In this document: positions 35,463 through 44,268 of the stretch, one piece after another
Numbering within the stretch: the first letter of the stretch is position 1
How the letters are laid out: every line of letters starts with the position of its first letter
NCBI GenBank assembly: GCA_944326605.1
Contig: CALVEM010000008.1
Location: 36,463 to 100,462, forward strand
Reading direction: 5' to 3'
Source of the DNA: Candidatus Gastranaerophilales bacterium
GTDB lineage: Bacteria > Cyanobacteriota > Vampirovibrionia > Gastranaerophilales > Gastranaerophilaceae
Length of the DNA: 64,000 bases
Made by a program: the position numbers and the translations under genes
Notes under the pieces: generated by a model
Told to the model about the DNA's origin: nothing
Database searches by the model: none
Seen by the model: the letters and a program-made list of their open reading frames with translations, nothing else

Positions 35463-36081
35463 TAATTGTACAGCATGTGCCCTCGGGAAAACACGTAAAA
35501 ATGTTGTTTTTTCTGATGGTAACCCGTCAACTGCAAAAGTTGTATTTATAGGCGAAGCTCCCGGCGAAATGGAAGATGAGACAGGAAGACCTTTTGTAGG
35601 TCGTGCCGGACAACTCTTAAACGAATTTCTTGCAGAAGCAGGGATTTCAAGAGATGAAGACATTTATATGATTAATACTGTAAAATGCAGACCTCCTGAA
35701 AACAGAGTTCCTACTGATGATGAAAAAGCTTCATGCAGAAAGTTTTTAAACGCTCAAATTGATATTATTAACCCCAGAGCAATTGTTCTTTGCGGTGCAA
35801 CAGCCCTAAAATCATTTGTAAATCTTGATAAAAAACAGACAATCTCTAAAGTCAGAGGTCAGTGGATGACAATTAATGTAGACGGAAAAGATTACAAAGC
35901 AATAACAATTTTCCACCCGTCTTATCTTTTGAGAAACAGATCAATGGAAGAAGGTTCTCCCAGAAGATTAATGCAAATTGATTTGAAAAATATCAAAGAT
36001 ACTATTCTGCCTGACGTTGACCATTTCAATGACGGAAATGATGTTGAATTTATTGAATCTAAAGAACTTGCTTTAGTGTAA
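35422..36081 (+). CDS. family 4 uracil-DNA glycosylase
   Basis: 219 residues. The N-terminal C-x2-C (CSNCTAC) and later cysteines (VKCRPPENR, ASCRKF) match the four Fe-S ligands of family 4 enzymes; the catalytic loop GEAPGEMEDETGRPFVG and the FHPSYLLR motif are intact. It removes uracil from DNA. GAGGAGAGA lies just before ATG, inside the symporter gene. A terminator follows. Confidence 0.93.
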   Translation: MKKDCLEIVRSKCSNCTACALGKTRKNVVFSDGNPSTAKVVFIGEAPGEMEDETGRPFVGRAGQLLNEFLAEAGISRDEDIYMINTVKCRPPENRVPTDDEKASCRKFLNAQIDIINPRAIVLCGATALKSFVNLDKKQTISKVRGQWMTINVDGKDYKAITIFHPSYLLRNRSMEEGSPRRLMQIDLKNIKDTILPDVDHFNDGNDVEFIESKELALV

Positions 36082-36100
36082 AGTAAAAGATGAAAAAAGA

Positions 36101-36132
36101 TAAAAAACGGACTATTGTAGTCCGTTTTTTTA
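36101..36132 (+). terminator. terminator after uracil-DNA glycosylase
   Basis: AAAAAACGGACTA, loop TTG, TAGTCCGTTTTTTTAG: a nine-base stem with T run. Confidence 0.88.
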
Positions 36133-36608
36133 GTTTGTAAGTATATAAAGTAAAACAGATGCGAGGGATAATGTTATCCTGAAACAAGTTCAGAGCCTGC
36201 CCCGAATTTATTTCGGGGTGACGCACCCGAGTGCATTTCCTGAACAAAGCGATAACAAGAATATCTTTAAATATTTCAGAACACTTGAAAAAGCGGCTTA
36301 TGCAACCCCGTAAGCTGTCATGGGTGGAGCGGCGACTCTCCTTCCCTCTCCTCGGGAGAAAATCAAGCCTTCCCTGATTAGGGAAGGTTTGGATGGGTAT
36401 TTACAGAAAATCGTCATTTGATTGTTACCCACCCCTACCCCATCCCTTATCAGGGAGGGGATTGCTGCCACGCTCCTTCTTATATTTCCAGTTAGTAGGT
36501 TGGGGTTTCTACCACAACAAAATCATTTAACGTTGGGCTGAAAGCCCAACCTACTTCTCTGTACAAATTAATGCAAAACCTAAGTGTCGGGTGGAGCGGC
36601 TACGCTCC
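36133..36608. other. repeat-rich intergenic region, no gene seen
   Basis: Contains a degenerate REP-like unit (about 36175-36195), a GC-variant unit CCCCGAATTTATTTCGGGG (36201-36219), two copies of a GTGGAGCGGC phrase (about 36324 and 36590), the palindromic half of a 35-base repeat at 36366-36400 that recurs inverted at 38430-38464, and an imperfect inverted repeat at 36494-36555 with GTTGGGCTGAAAGCCCAAC at its right end. No open frame has a ribosome site. Confidence 0.6.
36366..36400 (-). repeat. 35-base repeat, left copy
   Basis: Holds the palindrome CCTTCCCTGATTAGGGAAGG followed by TTTGGATGGGTAT. Its inverted partner (one mismatch) is at 38430-38464, on the other side of the coiled-coil gene. 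Confidence 0.85.
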
Positions 36609-38282
36609 CTATGAAAATGCTTTAAATGAACGTTCTACGTTTTTGTCTATTACACTTTTTATTGAATCATATTCTGTTTGAAGCGCATTGTGTTCGGTAT
36701 CAAGCTTTTTCAAATCCTGATCAATCTTCTTGTCCTCGTTTTGAATCTCACGAACAGCATTTTCGTATTCTACTTCCGCACGCGCAATTGCAACTTCATC
36801 TTCAACAGAAATAACGTCAGGAGCGTTCGTATAGATTATTGATGTCCAGGTATAACCTTCCGGAGACAATGCAGCTTCTTTACTGCCGTCTGTTGAAGGA
36901 TTATAATAAGTTGCCTGACTAAGTGTTACAAGACCGTTCGTCAAAGCAAACTCAAGCCATTCAGGACTGGTTAAAAGATTTGCATCTATTTCTTTATAAT
37001 TTGATTTTGCTTCATTTTTTTCACTATCAGAAACACCGTAATATGTAAGTCCGTCTTCAGTGGTTCCTGAAGTAACTTTGTTAGCGCTTTCGGAACCGTT
37101 CATCATATACCATAAGTTTACATACCACTGAGCTTTTTCTGAGTCATTTACAATGATATCATAAGCCGGTTTTTGAGGTTCTTCTACAACATCAGGAGCA
37201 GTAGGTCTTGGTGGAGCCTGAATAGTTAATTTTTTCATATCACCGTCAGTAAAATTAACTAACATGTTATACATTGTATCCTTATCGGTGACTAACCCGT
37301 TTTGTATTATATAGTACATATCAATAGCTTTTTGCTTCAATGATTTTTTTGAATACGTTCCGTCTGCTTCCAATATATAATCGCTTTGTAACAATTCCAA
37401 TTTTGTAGGCTTTCTGCCGGCTTCAATTGCCTGTGCTAATATATTCTGCTCACCATCTGTATTAAGATCATCATCTCCGTCACAATATCTTAACGGATTA
37501 CCATCTGCATCCGTCTCATTCAAAGCATCTGAAATTTGATGCATATCATCATTAGCATACCCCCACATTCCACCCTGACTCGCATTTGTCGTAACATTTT
37601 GTCCGGTTGAAGTTGTATATGTATGCTGCTGTAAAGACGAACCATCAAAATCCAGAATTTCATTTAATAGATGTAAATAACAACTGGCATTTCCTCTCAA
37701 GGCATGATAATAACAATAGGCAGCACCGTCATCGCTTTCGACATCTTTTGTTCCAACTGCCTCACTAAATTTTGTATATAAATCAACACTCGTTAATGAT
37801 GCTTCATATGCAGCATAGTCCTTTTGATATTGAGCATAGTCTTTTAGATACTGATTATACTCATCAAGATAATTTTCATATTCTTCAAGGTCTGCATTAT
37901 ATTCTTCATATAATGTACTATCCACAAGACCATAGCAGTTTAAAAAAGCATACAAAGAAGCAGATTGCTCATAATTTTTTGCATCAGTACCGGAGACAAG
38001 ATACTGACCGGAAGAATTTCTGATAGCATACTGATTTTTTAAAGACTGATATGTATATAAAAGCTGTGGAGTTAAATCCGAAGATGTCGAAGAACCGTCC
38101 CCGTTGTAAGACTTGAAGGTTAACTTTTCCGAGTTCAACGCATCCATATATTTGTTGCTTGCTTCTGTTGATTTGTCCGCAAGACGGAGTTTGGAATTGG
38201 TCAGCATCTGAGAACGCAATTCATTATCAGTCAAACGACTGGTAACACTTAATAATCTAGCTTGTCCTGCTGACATTCCCAT
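36609..38282 (-). CDS. MGM-type Tyr-rich coiled-coil protein
   Basis: 557 residues, no recognised family. It starts MGMSAGQARLLSVTSRLTD, the same pattern as the partial gene at the window end (MGMAASQARFLGLTAR). About residues 124-162 are a tyrosine-periodic stretch (YNADLEEYENYLDEYNQYL and on). The C-terminus is a coiled coil (DKKIDQDLKKLDTEHNAL). No signal peptide. The Q-A-R-x-L N-terminus with C-terminal heptads recalls secreted filament or hook-type proteins, but that is only a resemblance. AAAAGGAAA lies about eight bases before ATG. The gene sits between inverted 35-base repeats. Confidence 0.75.
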   Translation of the reverse strand: MGMSAGQARLLSVTSRLTDNELRSQMLTNSKLRLADKSTEASNKYMDALNSEKLTFKSYNGDGSSTSSDLTPQLLYTYQSLKNQYAIRNSSGQYLVSGTDAKNYEQSASLYAFLNCYGLVDSTLYEEYNADLEEYENYLDEYNQYLKDYAQYQKDYAAYEASLTSVDLYTKFSEAVGTKDVESDDGAAYCYYHALRGNASCYLHLLNEILDFDGSSLQQHTYTTSTGQNVTTNASQGGMWGYANDDMHQISDALNETDADGNPLRYCDGDDDLNTDGEQNILAQAIEAGRKPTKLELLQSDYILEADGTYSKKSLKQKAIDMYYIIQNGLVTDKDTMYNMLVNFTDGDMKKLTIQAPPRPTAPDVVEEPQKPAYDIIVNDSEKAQWYVNLWYMMNGSESANKVTSGTTEDGLTYYGVSDSEKNEAKSNYKEIDANLLTSPEWLEFALTNGLVTLSQATYYNPSTDGSKEAALSPEGYTWTSIIYTNAPDVISVEDEVAIARAEVEYENAVREIQNEDKKIDQDLKKLDTEHNALQTEYDSIKSVIDKNVERSFKAFS

Positions 38283-38705
38283 GGTTGAATTTCCTTTTAA
38301 TTAATTTACTTCATATAGAATATCGGTATTACCGGAAATTTTCTTTAATAAATTTATATAATTTGTTAAAAATATTTTACATTCTGTAATATTTATCTAA
38401 AGTGACAACAGCGCTAATTATTTCTATTAATACCCATCCAAACCTTCCCTAATTAGGGAAGGCTTTATTTTTCGTCCTTCCGAATGGGGAGGGAGTGGAT
38501 GGAGAACAGCCTGACCTCCAAACTCCCTGTAGAACCCTCTCCCGTAGTTGTATGCTCTCTTAAGTCCCACAACTGCTCCCTCTCCCAGAGGGAGAGGGTA
38601 TTATATTTTTTCTCCCTCCCCGAATGGGGAAGAGGCGGGGTACAGAAATATATACAAAATTTAACTTATTTGATGAATACAGCTAAATTTGATAAAATTA
38701 TAAGT
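38283..38705. other. repeat-rich intergenic region, no gene seen
   Basis: Holds the right copy of the 35-base repeat (38430-38464) and several purine/pyrimidine blocks of the type CTCTCCC/GGGAGAG (38500-38640). A frame continuous with the sensor kinase is open back to 38484 but translates this repeat DNA and is not considered coding. The kinase promoter (TTGATG, 17 bases, TAAAAT at 38693-38698) lies at the right end. Confidence 0.6.
38430..38464 (+). repeat. 35-base repeat, right copy (inverted)
   Basis: ATACCCATCCAAA then CCTTCCCTAATTAGGGAAGG; reverse complement of 36366-36400 with one mismatch. Confidence 0.85.
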
Positions 38706-40394
38706 ATGATTAAGATTTTAGTTATTTCAGACCGGAAAGAAAAGTGTGATTATTTCTGTGCGATTTTCCCTAAAAATACGTATGAAATTTCGTGCTTGTC
38801 CGATGAAAACCTTATTTATGATACGGTCAGTGCTGATAATCCTGATATCATAATCATAGATACACTGATTAACTCTTTGAAACATTTAAATAAAAAAATA
38901 AAAAATCTTTGCCCTAACAGTATAATAATATTTTTAACCGCATCAAATAAAATCGACAAAGATTTAATTAAATATGCAAACGCATTCCTCACCGAGGATA
39001 TGTCCGACGATTTTATACTTTCAACAATTAACGTAAATCTAAGGATGAAAAATTCACTTGAAATGCTCTCAAATTCGAATAAAGATCTGGCAGACAGCTT
39101 ATACAGGCTTAATGCTCTCTATTCGACCAGCTCTCAGTTTTCAGGAACGCTTGATAAAGCAAAACTTATTCAGTATATGATTGAAGGGATGGACAAAGCT
39201 TTAAGTTTTTCATTAACCTGTACTCTATCTTTCTGTACGGAAGAAGAGCCTGTTTTGATACTCAATTCATTATATGAACTTTCCGACGAATTGATTGAAG
39301 CATTAAAATTACGCACAGTTTTAAATTACAATTCGCTCTTTGACGGCAAAAATCCGCCTGTTACCGTCAACTCCGATAATTTAAAAGTTGTTAAACAAAT
39401 AAAATATCCGGCAAGCAGATTTACATTCAGCCTTTTTAGATTTGATAATATGTTTGCGCCGATAAGTCTCGGTGAAAATTTTTTCGGCTGTGTTGAAATT
39501 TTTAAAGAAGCCTCTTTTTCTCCCGACGATGCAACCTGTTTTCAAACTATAGCCCAGCAGGTTTCACTGCCTTTAAAAAGTGCAACTTTGTATCAGGAAA
39601 TTATTGAAGCAAACATTAAACTTGCCAAACTTGAAAGACTAAAATCCGAGTTTATCTCAATTGTTTCACATGAGTTGAGAACACCTCTCACTTCAATAAA
39701 AAATTCTCTTGATATTTTAATGAGCGGGCGCTGCGGAGAAATAACAGAAGCCGCCGATAAGTTTTTATCTATGGCTATGCGCAATGTTCAAAGGCTCTCA
39801 GGGATTATAAATGACCTGCTTGATCTTTCTAAAATAGAGGCTGGCAAAATGGACTTCAATTTCGCGCCGACAAATATCAACACCGTTATTGATTATGTAA
39901 AATCAGCTTTAAGTGAAGTGGCAAAATCTAAAGGGTTAACAATTTTAACTCAAACGGAAGAAAATATCCCTGATATAACGGCAGATGCGCAACGATTGGA
40001 GCAGGTTTTAACAAACCTTGTATCAAACGCTATTAAATTTACTCCTGAAAACAAAACTATAACAATATCCTCAAAACTAATAAATTCCAAAGATATACAT
40101 GTAAATGCTTACTTCAAAGATACAGTAAAACTTAAAGACGGCGACTACATTCTCGTGTGTGTCCAAGATGAAGGTATAGGCATCGCTGAAAAGGATTTGT
40201 TACACGCATTTGACAAATTTGCTCAAATTGAAAATTCTTTATCAAGAAAAGCCGGCGGAACAGGGCTGGGGCTTCCTATTGCCAAACAATTATTAGAAGC
40301 TCACCATGGCGCCATCTGGTGCGACAGTGAGCTTAATAAAGGTTCTGAATTTTATTTTGCAATTCCCGCGGCAAATGTGCTTAGCACGGTTTAA
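38706..40394 (+). CDS. sensor histidine kinase with receiver-like and GAF-like regions
   Basis: 562 residues from ATG 38706. The first 115 residues (IKILVISDRKEKCDYF, then PDIIIIDTLIN) look like a receiver domain but lack the acidic cluster, so a pseudo-receiver. A GAF-like region follows (about 140-290). The kinase core has FISIVSHELRTPLTSIKNSL (phosphorylated His), the N box NLVSNAIKFTPEN and the G boxes VQDEGIGI and GGTGLGLPIAKQLLE. No membrane segment, so a cytoplasmic sensor. TAAAAT lies seven bases before ATG: leaderless. A response regulator is at 41434 but separated by a minus-strand gene. Confidence 0.9.
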   Translation: MIKILVISDRKEKCDYFCAIFPKNTYEISCLSDENLIYDTVSADNPDIIIIDTLINSLKHLNKKIKNLCPNSIIIFLTASNKIDKDLIKYANAFLTEDMSDDFILSTINVNLRMKNSLEMLSNSNKDLADSLYRLNALYSTSSQFSGTLDKAKLIQYMIEGMDKALSFSLTCTLSFCTEEEPVLILNSLYELSDELIEALKLRTVLNYNSLFDGKNPPVTVNSDNLKVVKQIKYPASRFTFSLFRFDNMFAPISLGENFFGCVEIFKEASFSPDDATCFQTIAQQVSLPLKSATLYQEIIEANIKLAKLERLKSEFISIVSHELRTPLTSIKNSLDILMSGRCGEITEAADKFLSMAMRNVQRLSGIINDLLDLSKIEAGKMDFNFAPTNINTVIDYVKSALSEVAKSKGLTILTQTEENIPDITADAQRLEQVLTNLVSNAIKFTPENKTITISSKLINSKDIHVNAYFKDTVKLKDGDYILVCVQDEGIGIAEKDLLHAFDKFAQIENSLSRKAGGTGLGLPIAKQLLEAHHGAIWCDSELNKGSEFYFAIPAANVLSTV

Positions 40395-41277
40395 CATTAC
40401 CGTTTTTAACAGCTTCAATATCAATATTCTGTTTTGCTCTGGCAAAATTAACGTTGCTATTTACGAAATCAACGATATTTATTGATTTACCTTCTTTTGC
40501 AAGCATTTTTGCAGCCTGTGGAACTACTTTAAGATTTTCTTCAACCTGCATAAGCGGTGTTTTGCTTTTTACAAAAGAATCAAGATATAAAACATTGTCG
40601 CCGGGGAGTTTATCAGCAACTTTCATAAGCTTTGGAAGCAAACCAATCTTTTCAGGGTTTGAAGTCGGATTTACTAAAATTTTTATAAAATTCATGAAAT
40701 TTTTCTCTTTCACAAAATTCATAAGATACCCGCCTGTAAGCGTGTGTTCTGCAATATCCTTTATTAAAGGTTTAACAGCGGCTAAATGTTTTGCTGCAGC
40801 AGGCACTTCAAGTATTCTTGCAAAATCAGCTAAAAAATACTTTGATGCAGAAGAATCTGTTTGATTTATAACTTCCTTGAAAAATTCCAGGGCTTCAGGG
40901 TTCTTTTTTGAAGCTTTCGGCAATTCTTTCATCAGATAGCTGAATAGTGACTTGCCATCTTTAGAACGGAGATTTTTCATGTCCAAATTTTGAGGCAGCA
41001 TATCAGTTCTGTTCGCAAGTTCACAAATATCGGAAACCAGACCTAAATGTTTAGGGTCCATTGATTTTAATTCGTTCTTAAACTGCGCAACTTCAGGATT
41101 GCGTTGAGCAAAATATTCAATATTTTGCAATAACTGATTAACTGTTCTTGTATCAGACGGTTTTGTATGTGCTCCCATTGTTTGAAAGCCGTCAAATCTT
41201 AATGCCGGTTTTGTATTAGAAAATGTTCTGCTTGCGAGTTTTTCCCCGCCTGTTATAATTTTATTAACTAAACTCAT
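40381..41277 (-). CDS. hypothetical alpha-helical protein
   Basis: 298 residues from ATG 41277, which AAAGGAAG supports. No signal peptide or recognised domain; the sequence is helical and resembles a repeat scaffold. The N-terminus has PALRFDGFQTMGAH, again the F-x-G motif seen in other proteins of this lineage. Its stop overlaps the end of the kinase gene by 14 bases. Confidence 0.6.
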   Translation of the reverse strand: MSLVNKIITGGEKLASRTFSNTKPALRFDGFQTMGAHTKPSDTRTVNQLLQNIEYFAQRNPEVAQFKNELKSMDPKHLGLVSDICELANRTDMLPQNLDMKNLRSKDGKSLFSYLMKELPKASKKNPEALEFFKEVINQTDSSASKYFLADFARILEVPAAAKHLAAVKPLIKDIAEHTLTGGYLMNFVKEKNFMNFIKILVNPTSNPEKIGLLPKLMKVADKLPGDNVLYLDSFVKSKTPLMQVEENLKVVPQAAKMLAKEGKSINIVDFVNSNVNFARAKQNIDIEAVKNGNVKPC

Positions 41278-41433
41278 ATTAAATCTTCCTTTCAACATTC
41301 GTTTACAACACACTTATAAACCTGCTGAACCGCAATTCTTGCTAAATTACCATGGAAGTTTTACATAATTTAACAATATAGAAGAAGATTTTTGTTATGT
41401 TATAATGTTTTTAGATAAACTCAGGGGAACTAT

Positions 41434-41796
41434 ATGAAAAAGATTTTAATTGTTGACGATGAACAGGATATAGTAGAAAGCTTGAAATTCGTTCTGGAAG
41501 CTGCAGATTTTACCTGTTATTGCGCATATAACGGAGAAGACGGATTAAGACTTGCTAAAGAAATTATGCCGGATTTAATTATACTTGACGTTATGATGCC
41601 AAAAATTAACGGCTATAAAATCAGCAGACTTTTAAAATATGATGCTAAATATAAAAATATACCAATCTTGATGGTTACGGCCAGATCGCAGGAAGAAGAC
41701 AAACTGATAGGTGAAGAAACAGGCGCGGATGAATATATTACAAAGCCTTTTGAACTTGATGATGTTGTTAAAAAGGTAGAACAATATTTAAAATAA
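41434..41796 (+). CDS. single-domain response regulator (CheY-like)
   Basis: 120 residues, receiver domain only: KILIVDDEQDIVES acidic pair, IILDVMMPKI with the phosphorylated Asp, VTARS switch and YITKPFEL lysine. No output domain, so it acts by protein contact. CAGGGGAAC precedes the ATG and TATAAT lies near 41400. The next gene starts two bases after its stop and encodes a PilB/GspE-like protein, so it may regulate that protein (inference). Confidence 0.9.
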   Translation: MKKILIVDDEQDIVESLKFVLEAADFTCYCAYNGEDGLRLAKEIMPDLIILDVMMPKINGYKISRLLKYDAKYKNIPILMVTARSQEEDKLIGEETGADEYITKPFELDDVVKKVEQYLK

Positions 41797-41797
41797 T

Positions 41798-43180
41798 ATG
41801 GAAACGACAGTTACTAACAAAACACTTGAAAAATTAAAATACGATATGGTAAGAGCTGGTCTTGTGCCTTATGAAACCATTGAACAGGCAGAAGAAGTTG
41901 CTAATGCTCAAAATATTAATATAGGACAGGTCCTTATTAATTCAGGAGCAATTTCAGAAGAAGCTATCCTAAAATTTTTAGAAGCTAAACTTCATATTCC
42001 TTATGTTAATCTGGAAGATTATACACTTGATACAAAATGTCTGAAATTTATAAATTTTTCGGACGCAAAAAAATACCGTATTATACCGTTATTTAAAATA
42101 GAAGATACACTTACCGTTGCAATGGCTGATCCTTTAGACCTGTTTGCAATTGACAAAATTATTGAAACAGCTGAATGCTCAATTGAACCGGTTGTATCTT
42201 CTGAAACAAGTATTTTGAAAAAAATTGATGAATACTACAAAAAAGATTCAACAATTGCCGATATCCATACAGAAGAGGGAGTTGAATTTGACTGGCGTGA
42301 TGAACTCCATAACGAAGACTTATCCGACAATCATATACAAAAAATTATTACTGCAATTTTAAAACAGGCAATTCTTGAAGGAGTACACGAAGTAACTTTT
42401 CAAAGTTCTGATGACGGATTAGGAGTAAATTTCAAAAGAAACGGAGAAATATTAAATAAAGGCAGTATTCCATCTGTTTTAACCTCATCATTTACTGCTA
42501 AATTAAAAACTCTTGCAGATCTTGACGCTTCAGTTAGTGAAGTTCCGCAGCTCGGTAAGCTTTCTTTTAACGTTGATACAATGAATGTTGTAGCAAGTAT
42601 TTCAACATTTCCAACTATAATGGGAGAAAGAATTTTCTTAAAAATTTACAAACCTCCGAAAGCTTTAAATAAAATTATTAAATCTGAAAAATCTTTAAAC
42701 TTAATAAAATCTGCATTAAATATTCCGGGAATTATAATAGTATGCGGTTCTCCTTTGAGCGGGAAAACACATATAATATATTCGCTTCTCATAGAAGCTG
42801 CAGGAATGAAAAAAAATATAATGACACTTGAAAGTATCGCAAAATACCATCTCAAAGGTGTTCACCAGTGCGAATTAAATGAAAATGTCGGCTTTAATAT
42901 GGATAAAGCTTCCCGCTTTATTGAATTTCAGTCTCCGGATATTATCTATCTTGAAGGTATAAAAACAAAAGAGTCTTTTGACTATTTTTCAAGTCTTGTA
43001 TTTGATAACAAAACAATAATAATGGAATTTTTGGCAAACAACATGGACGATTTGAGGTACAAATTGTCATTTTCTGATTTCGAAACATTAAAATCACTTA
43101 TCAGTTGTATGATTTTTATACATTCGCAGGACAGTATAGAAGTATTTTCCAAAGAAGCTGTACAGAAATATCTGGCTTAA
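41798..43180 (+). CDS. degenerate PilB/GspE-like ATPase with MshEN domain
   Basis: 460 residues. Residues 10-150 are an MshEN-type domain (IGQVLINSGAISEEAILKFL), which in relatives binds cyclic di-GMP. The rest aligns with secretion ATPases: PTIMGERIFLKI, then Walker A CGSPLSGKTHIIYSLL. The usual Walker B and following GEIRD are replaced by DIIYLEGIKTKES, the Asp box is poor and the tetracysteine zinc motif is absent, so hydrolysis may be lost. It is likely a regulatory or pseudo-ATPase relative of PilB, linked to the response regulator two bases before it. Confidence 0.78.
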   Translation: METTVTNKTLEKLKYDMVRAGLVPYETIEQAEEVANAQNINIGQVLINSGAISEEAILKFLEAKLHIPYVNLEDYTLDTKCLKFINFSDAKKYRIIPLFKIEDTLTVAMADPLDLFAIDKIIETAECSIEPVVSSETSILKKIDEYYKKDSTIADIHTEEGVEFDWRDELHNEDLSDNHIQKIITAILKQAILEGVHEVTFQSSDDGLGVNFKRNGEILNKGSIPSVLTSSFTAKLKTLADLDASVSEVPQLGKLSFNVDTMNVVASISTFPTIMGERIFLKIYKPPKALNKIIKSEKSLNLIKSALNIPGIIIVCGSPLSGKTHIIYSLLIEAAGMKKNIMTLESIAKYHLKGVHQCELNENVGFNMDKASRFIEFQSPDIIYLEGIKTKESFDYFSSLVFDNKTIIMEFLANNMDDLRYKLSFSDFETLKSLISCMIFIHSQDSIEVFSKEAVQKYLA

Positions 43181-43703
43181 ACAATTACCACGGATAATCG
43201 TCCGTAATTTCCCAGCTATCACATTGAATTAATGCTCCGCAGTAATCCCCGGAATAATCACCTGCGTTTTTATTACATCATTTTCGAGTTGCGCCCAACA
43301 ATTCTGATTTGCTTAACCCGCAGCCCGACAAATTTATTTTACAATAACATCTGAACTAAATTCAAATGTAAAGATATCACGACCTGCACGGTTAGTTTTT
43401 TTATCTCCATTTAAATCAACATACAAATAAACAGTAGTTAATTTGCCTTCAAAATTATCAAACATAAATGCAATAATTGTACCGTCAGCCATATAAACAA
43501 TATGGCAAAACCTTCCGTTCCAATCACATTCTGAGCCATTTAAGCGGTATCTTTTAACTCCGAATTGCTTGGAACATCTAATTCCGCAATTATCTCTTAC
43601 ATTTCAGTAAGGAACAAAATACTTATTTACAAAGTCACTGCCAATTATTTTATATGCTTGAAAGGAAGCTTCATACTCATCACCCCTTGTATCACCAAGA
43701 TTA

Positions 43704-43712
43704 CCCCCCCCC
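43704..43712 (-). repeat. second poly-G tract (9) inside the decayed pseudopilin
   Basis: Nine G on the coding strand within the mature domain; in frame at this length as Trp-Gly-Gly-Gly. Confidence 0.85.
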
Positions 43713-43960
43713 ATTCAGACATATCTCCATTTTCAGCCTGTGACAAGAGCCTGACTTACAATAGAATAAGCTTTTTTTAACTGCGCAGCAGTCTGCTTCT
43801 TTTGATAGTTAGTTATCACAGACGGCATAGTCATTGCAGCAACCACACCGATGATGCCGAGGGTGATTAAAACCTCTGCAAGAGTAAACGCTGGGCGTTT
43901 ACGAGGAGAATAAGTAAATAAGTGAATAGGTGAATAAGTTCGTTTCAAAAAGTTATTCTC

Positions 43961-43986
43961 GTCATCCTGAACTTGTTTCAGGATCT
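43961..43986 (+). repeat. REP-like unit in a coding leader
   Basis: Core ATCCTGAA-CTTGT-TTCAGGAT, translated on the minus strand as EILKQVQDD. Confidence 0.85.
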
Positions 43987-44028
43987 CTTGAACATCGAAT
44001 TGACCTCCGTGTTGCTGCTTCTCTTGAG

Positions 44029-44052
44029 CTCCCGAAACTAGTTCGGGATGAC
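44029..44052 (-). repeat. REP-like unit variant
   Basis: Stem altered to CCCGAA/TTCGGG, with both arms changed together, inside the same leader. Confidence 0.75.
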
Positions 44053-44147
44053 AGATTGCTAATTTATTATTGATACTGGCTTTGCATCTTCGCCTCTTAG
44101 CATCTTTGCTTCCAGTTATGTCTTTGCCTTCGGAGGAGCCTACAGTG

Positions 44148-44156
44148 CCCCCCCCC
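44148..44156 (-). repeat. poly-G tract (9) in pseudopilin leader
   Basis: Nine G on the coding strand 11 codons after ATG 44189; 8 or 11 needed for one frame. Confidence 0.88.
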
Positions 44157-44268
44157 GAAGCTCTGCAACATGACTGATAATCTTCTCATTCTTAACTCCT
44201 CTTTTTAAATCAAATCTCATACATAACGATTTTAGCATAACATATTTTTCCGACAAATTCAAAATTCA

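Larger units (their letters stand above)
43195..44189 (-). pseudogene. decayed pseudopilin-like gene with two poly-G tracts
   Basis: GAGGAG precedes ATG 44189 (MRRLSVMLQSF), then nine G at 44156-44148. With 11 (or 8) G the frame is open for about 90 leader codons, including REP-unit peptide QEILKQVQDDE, into PAFTLAEVLITLGIIGVVAA. After SQALVT a one-base frameshift, a TGA after VPY, and further shifts break the rest, yet pieces of the family are clear: a second tract of nine G (43712-43704) inside EWGGGNLGD, then YVDLNGDKKTNRAGRDIF, and a C-terminus CDSWEITDDYPW ending near 43195. It converges on the PilB-like gene. Confidence 0.8.

Noticed and set aside
38484..38705. N-terminal extension of the sensor kinase frame
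   Set aside because: It translates repeat DNA (CTCTCCC/GGGAGAG blocks), has no ribosome site, and the promoter with its -10 box lies inside it, seven bases before ATG 38706.
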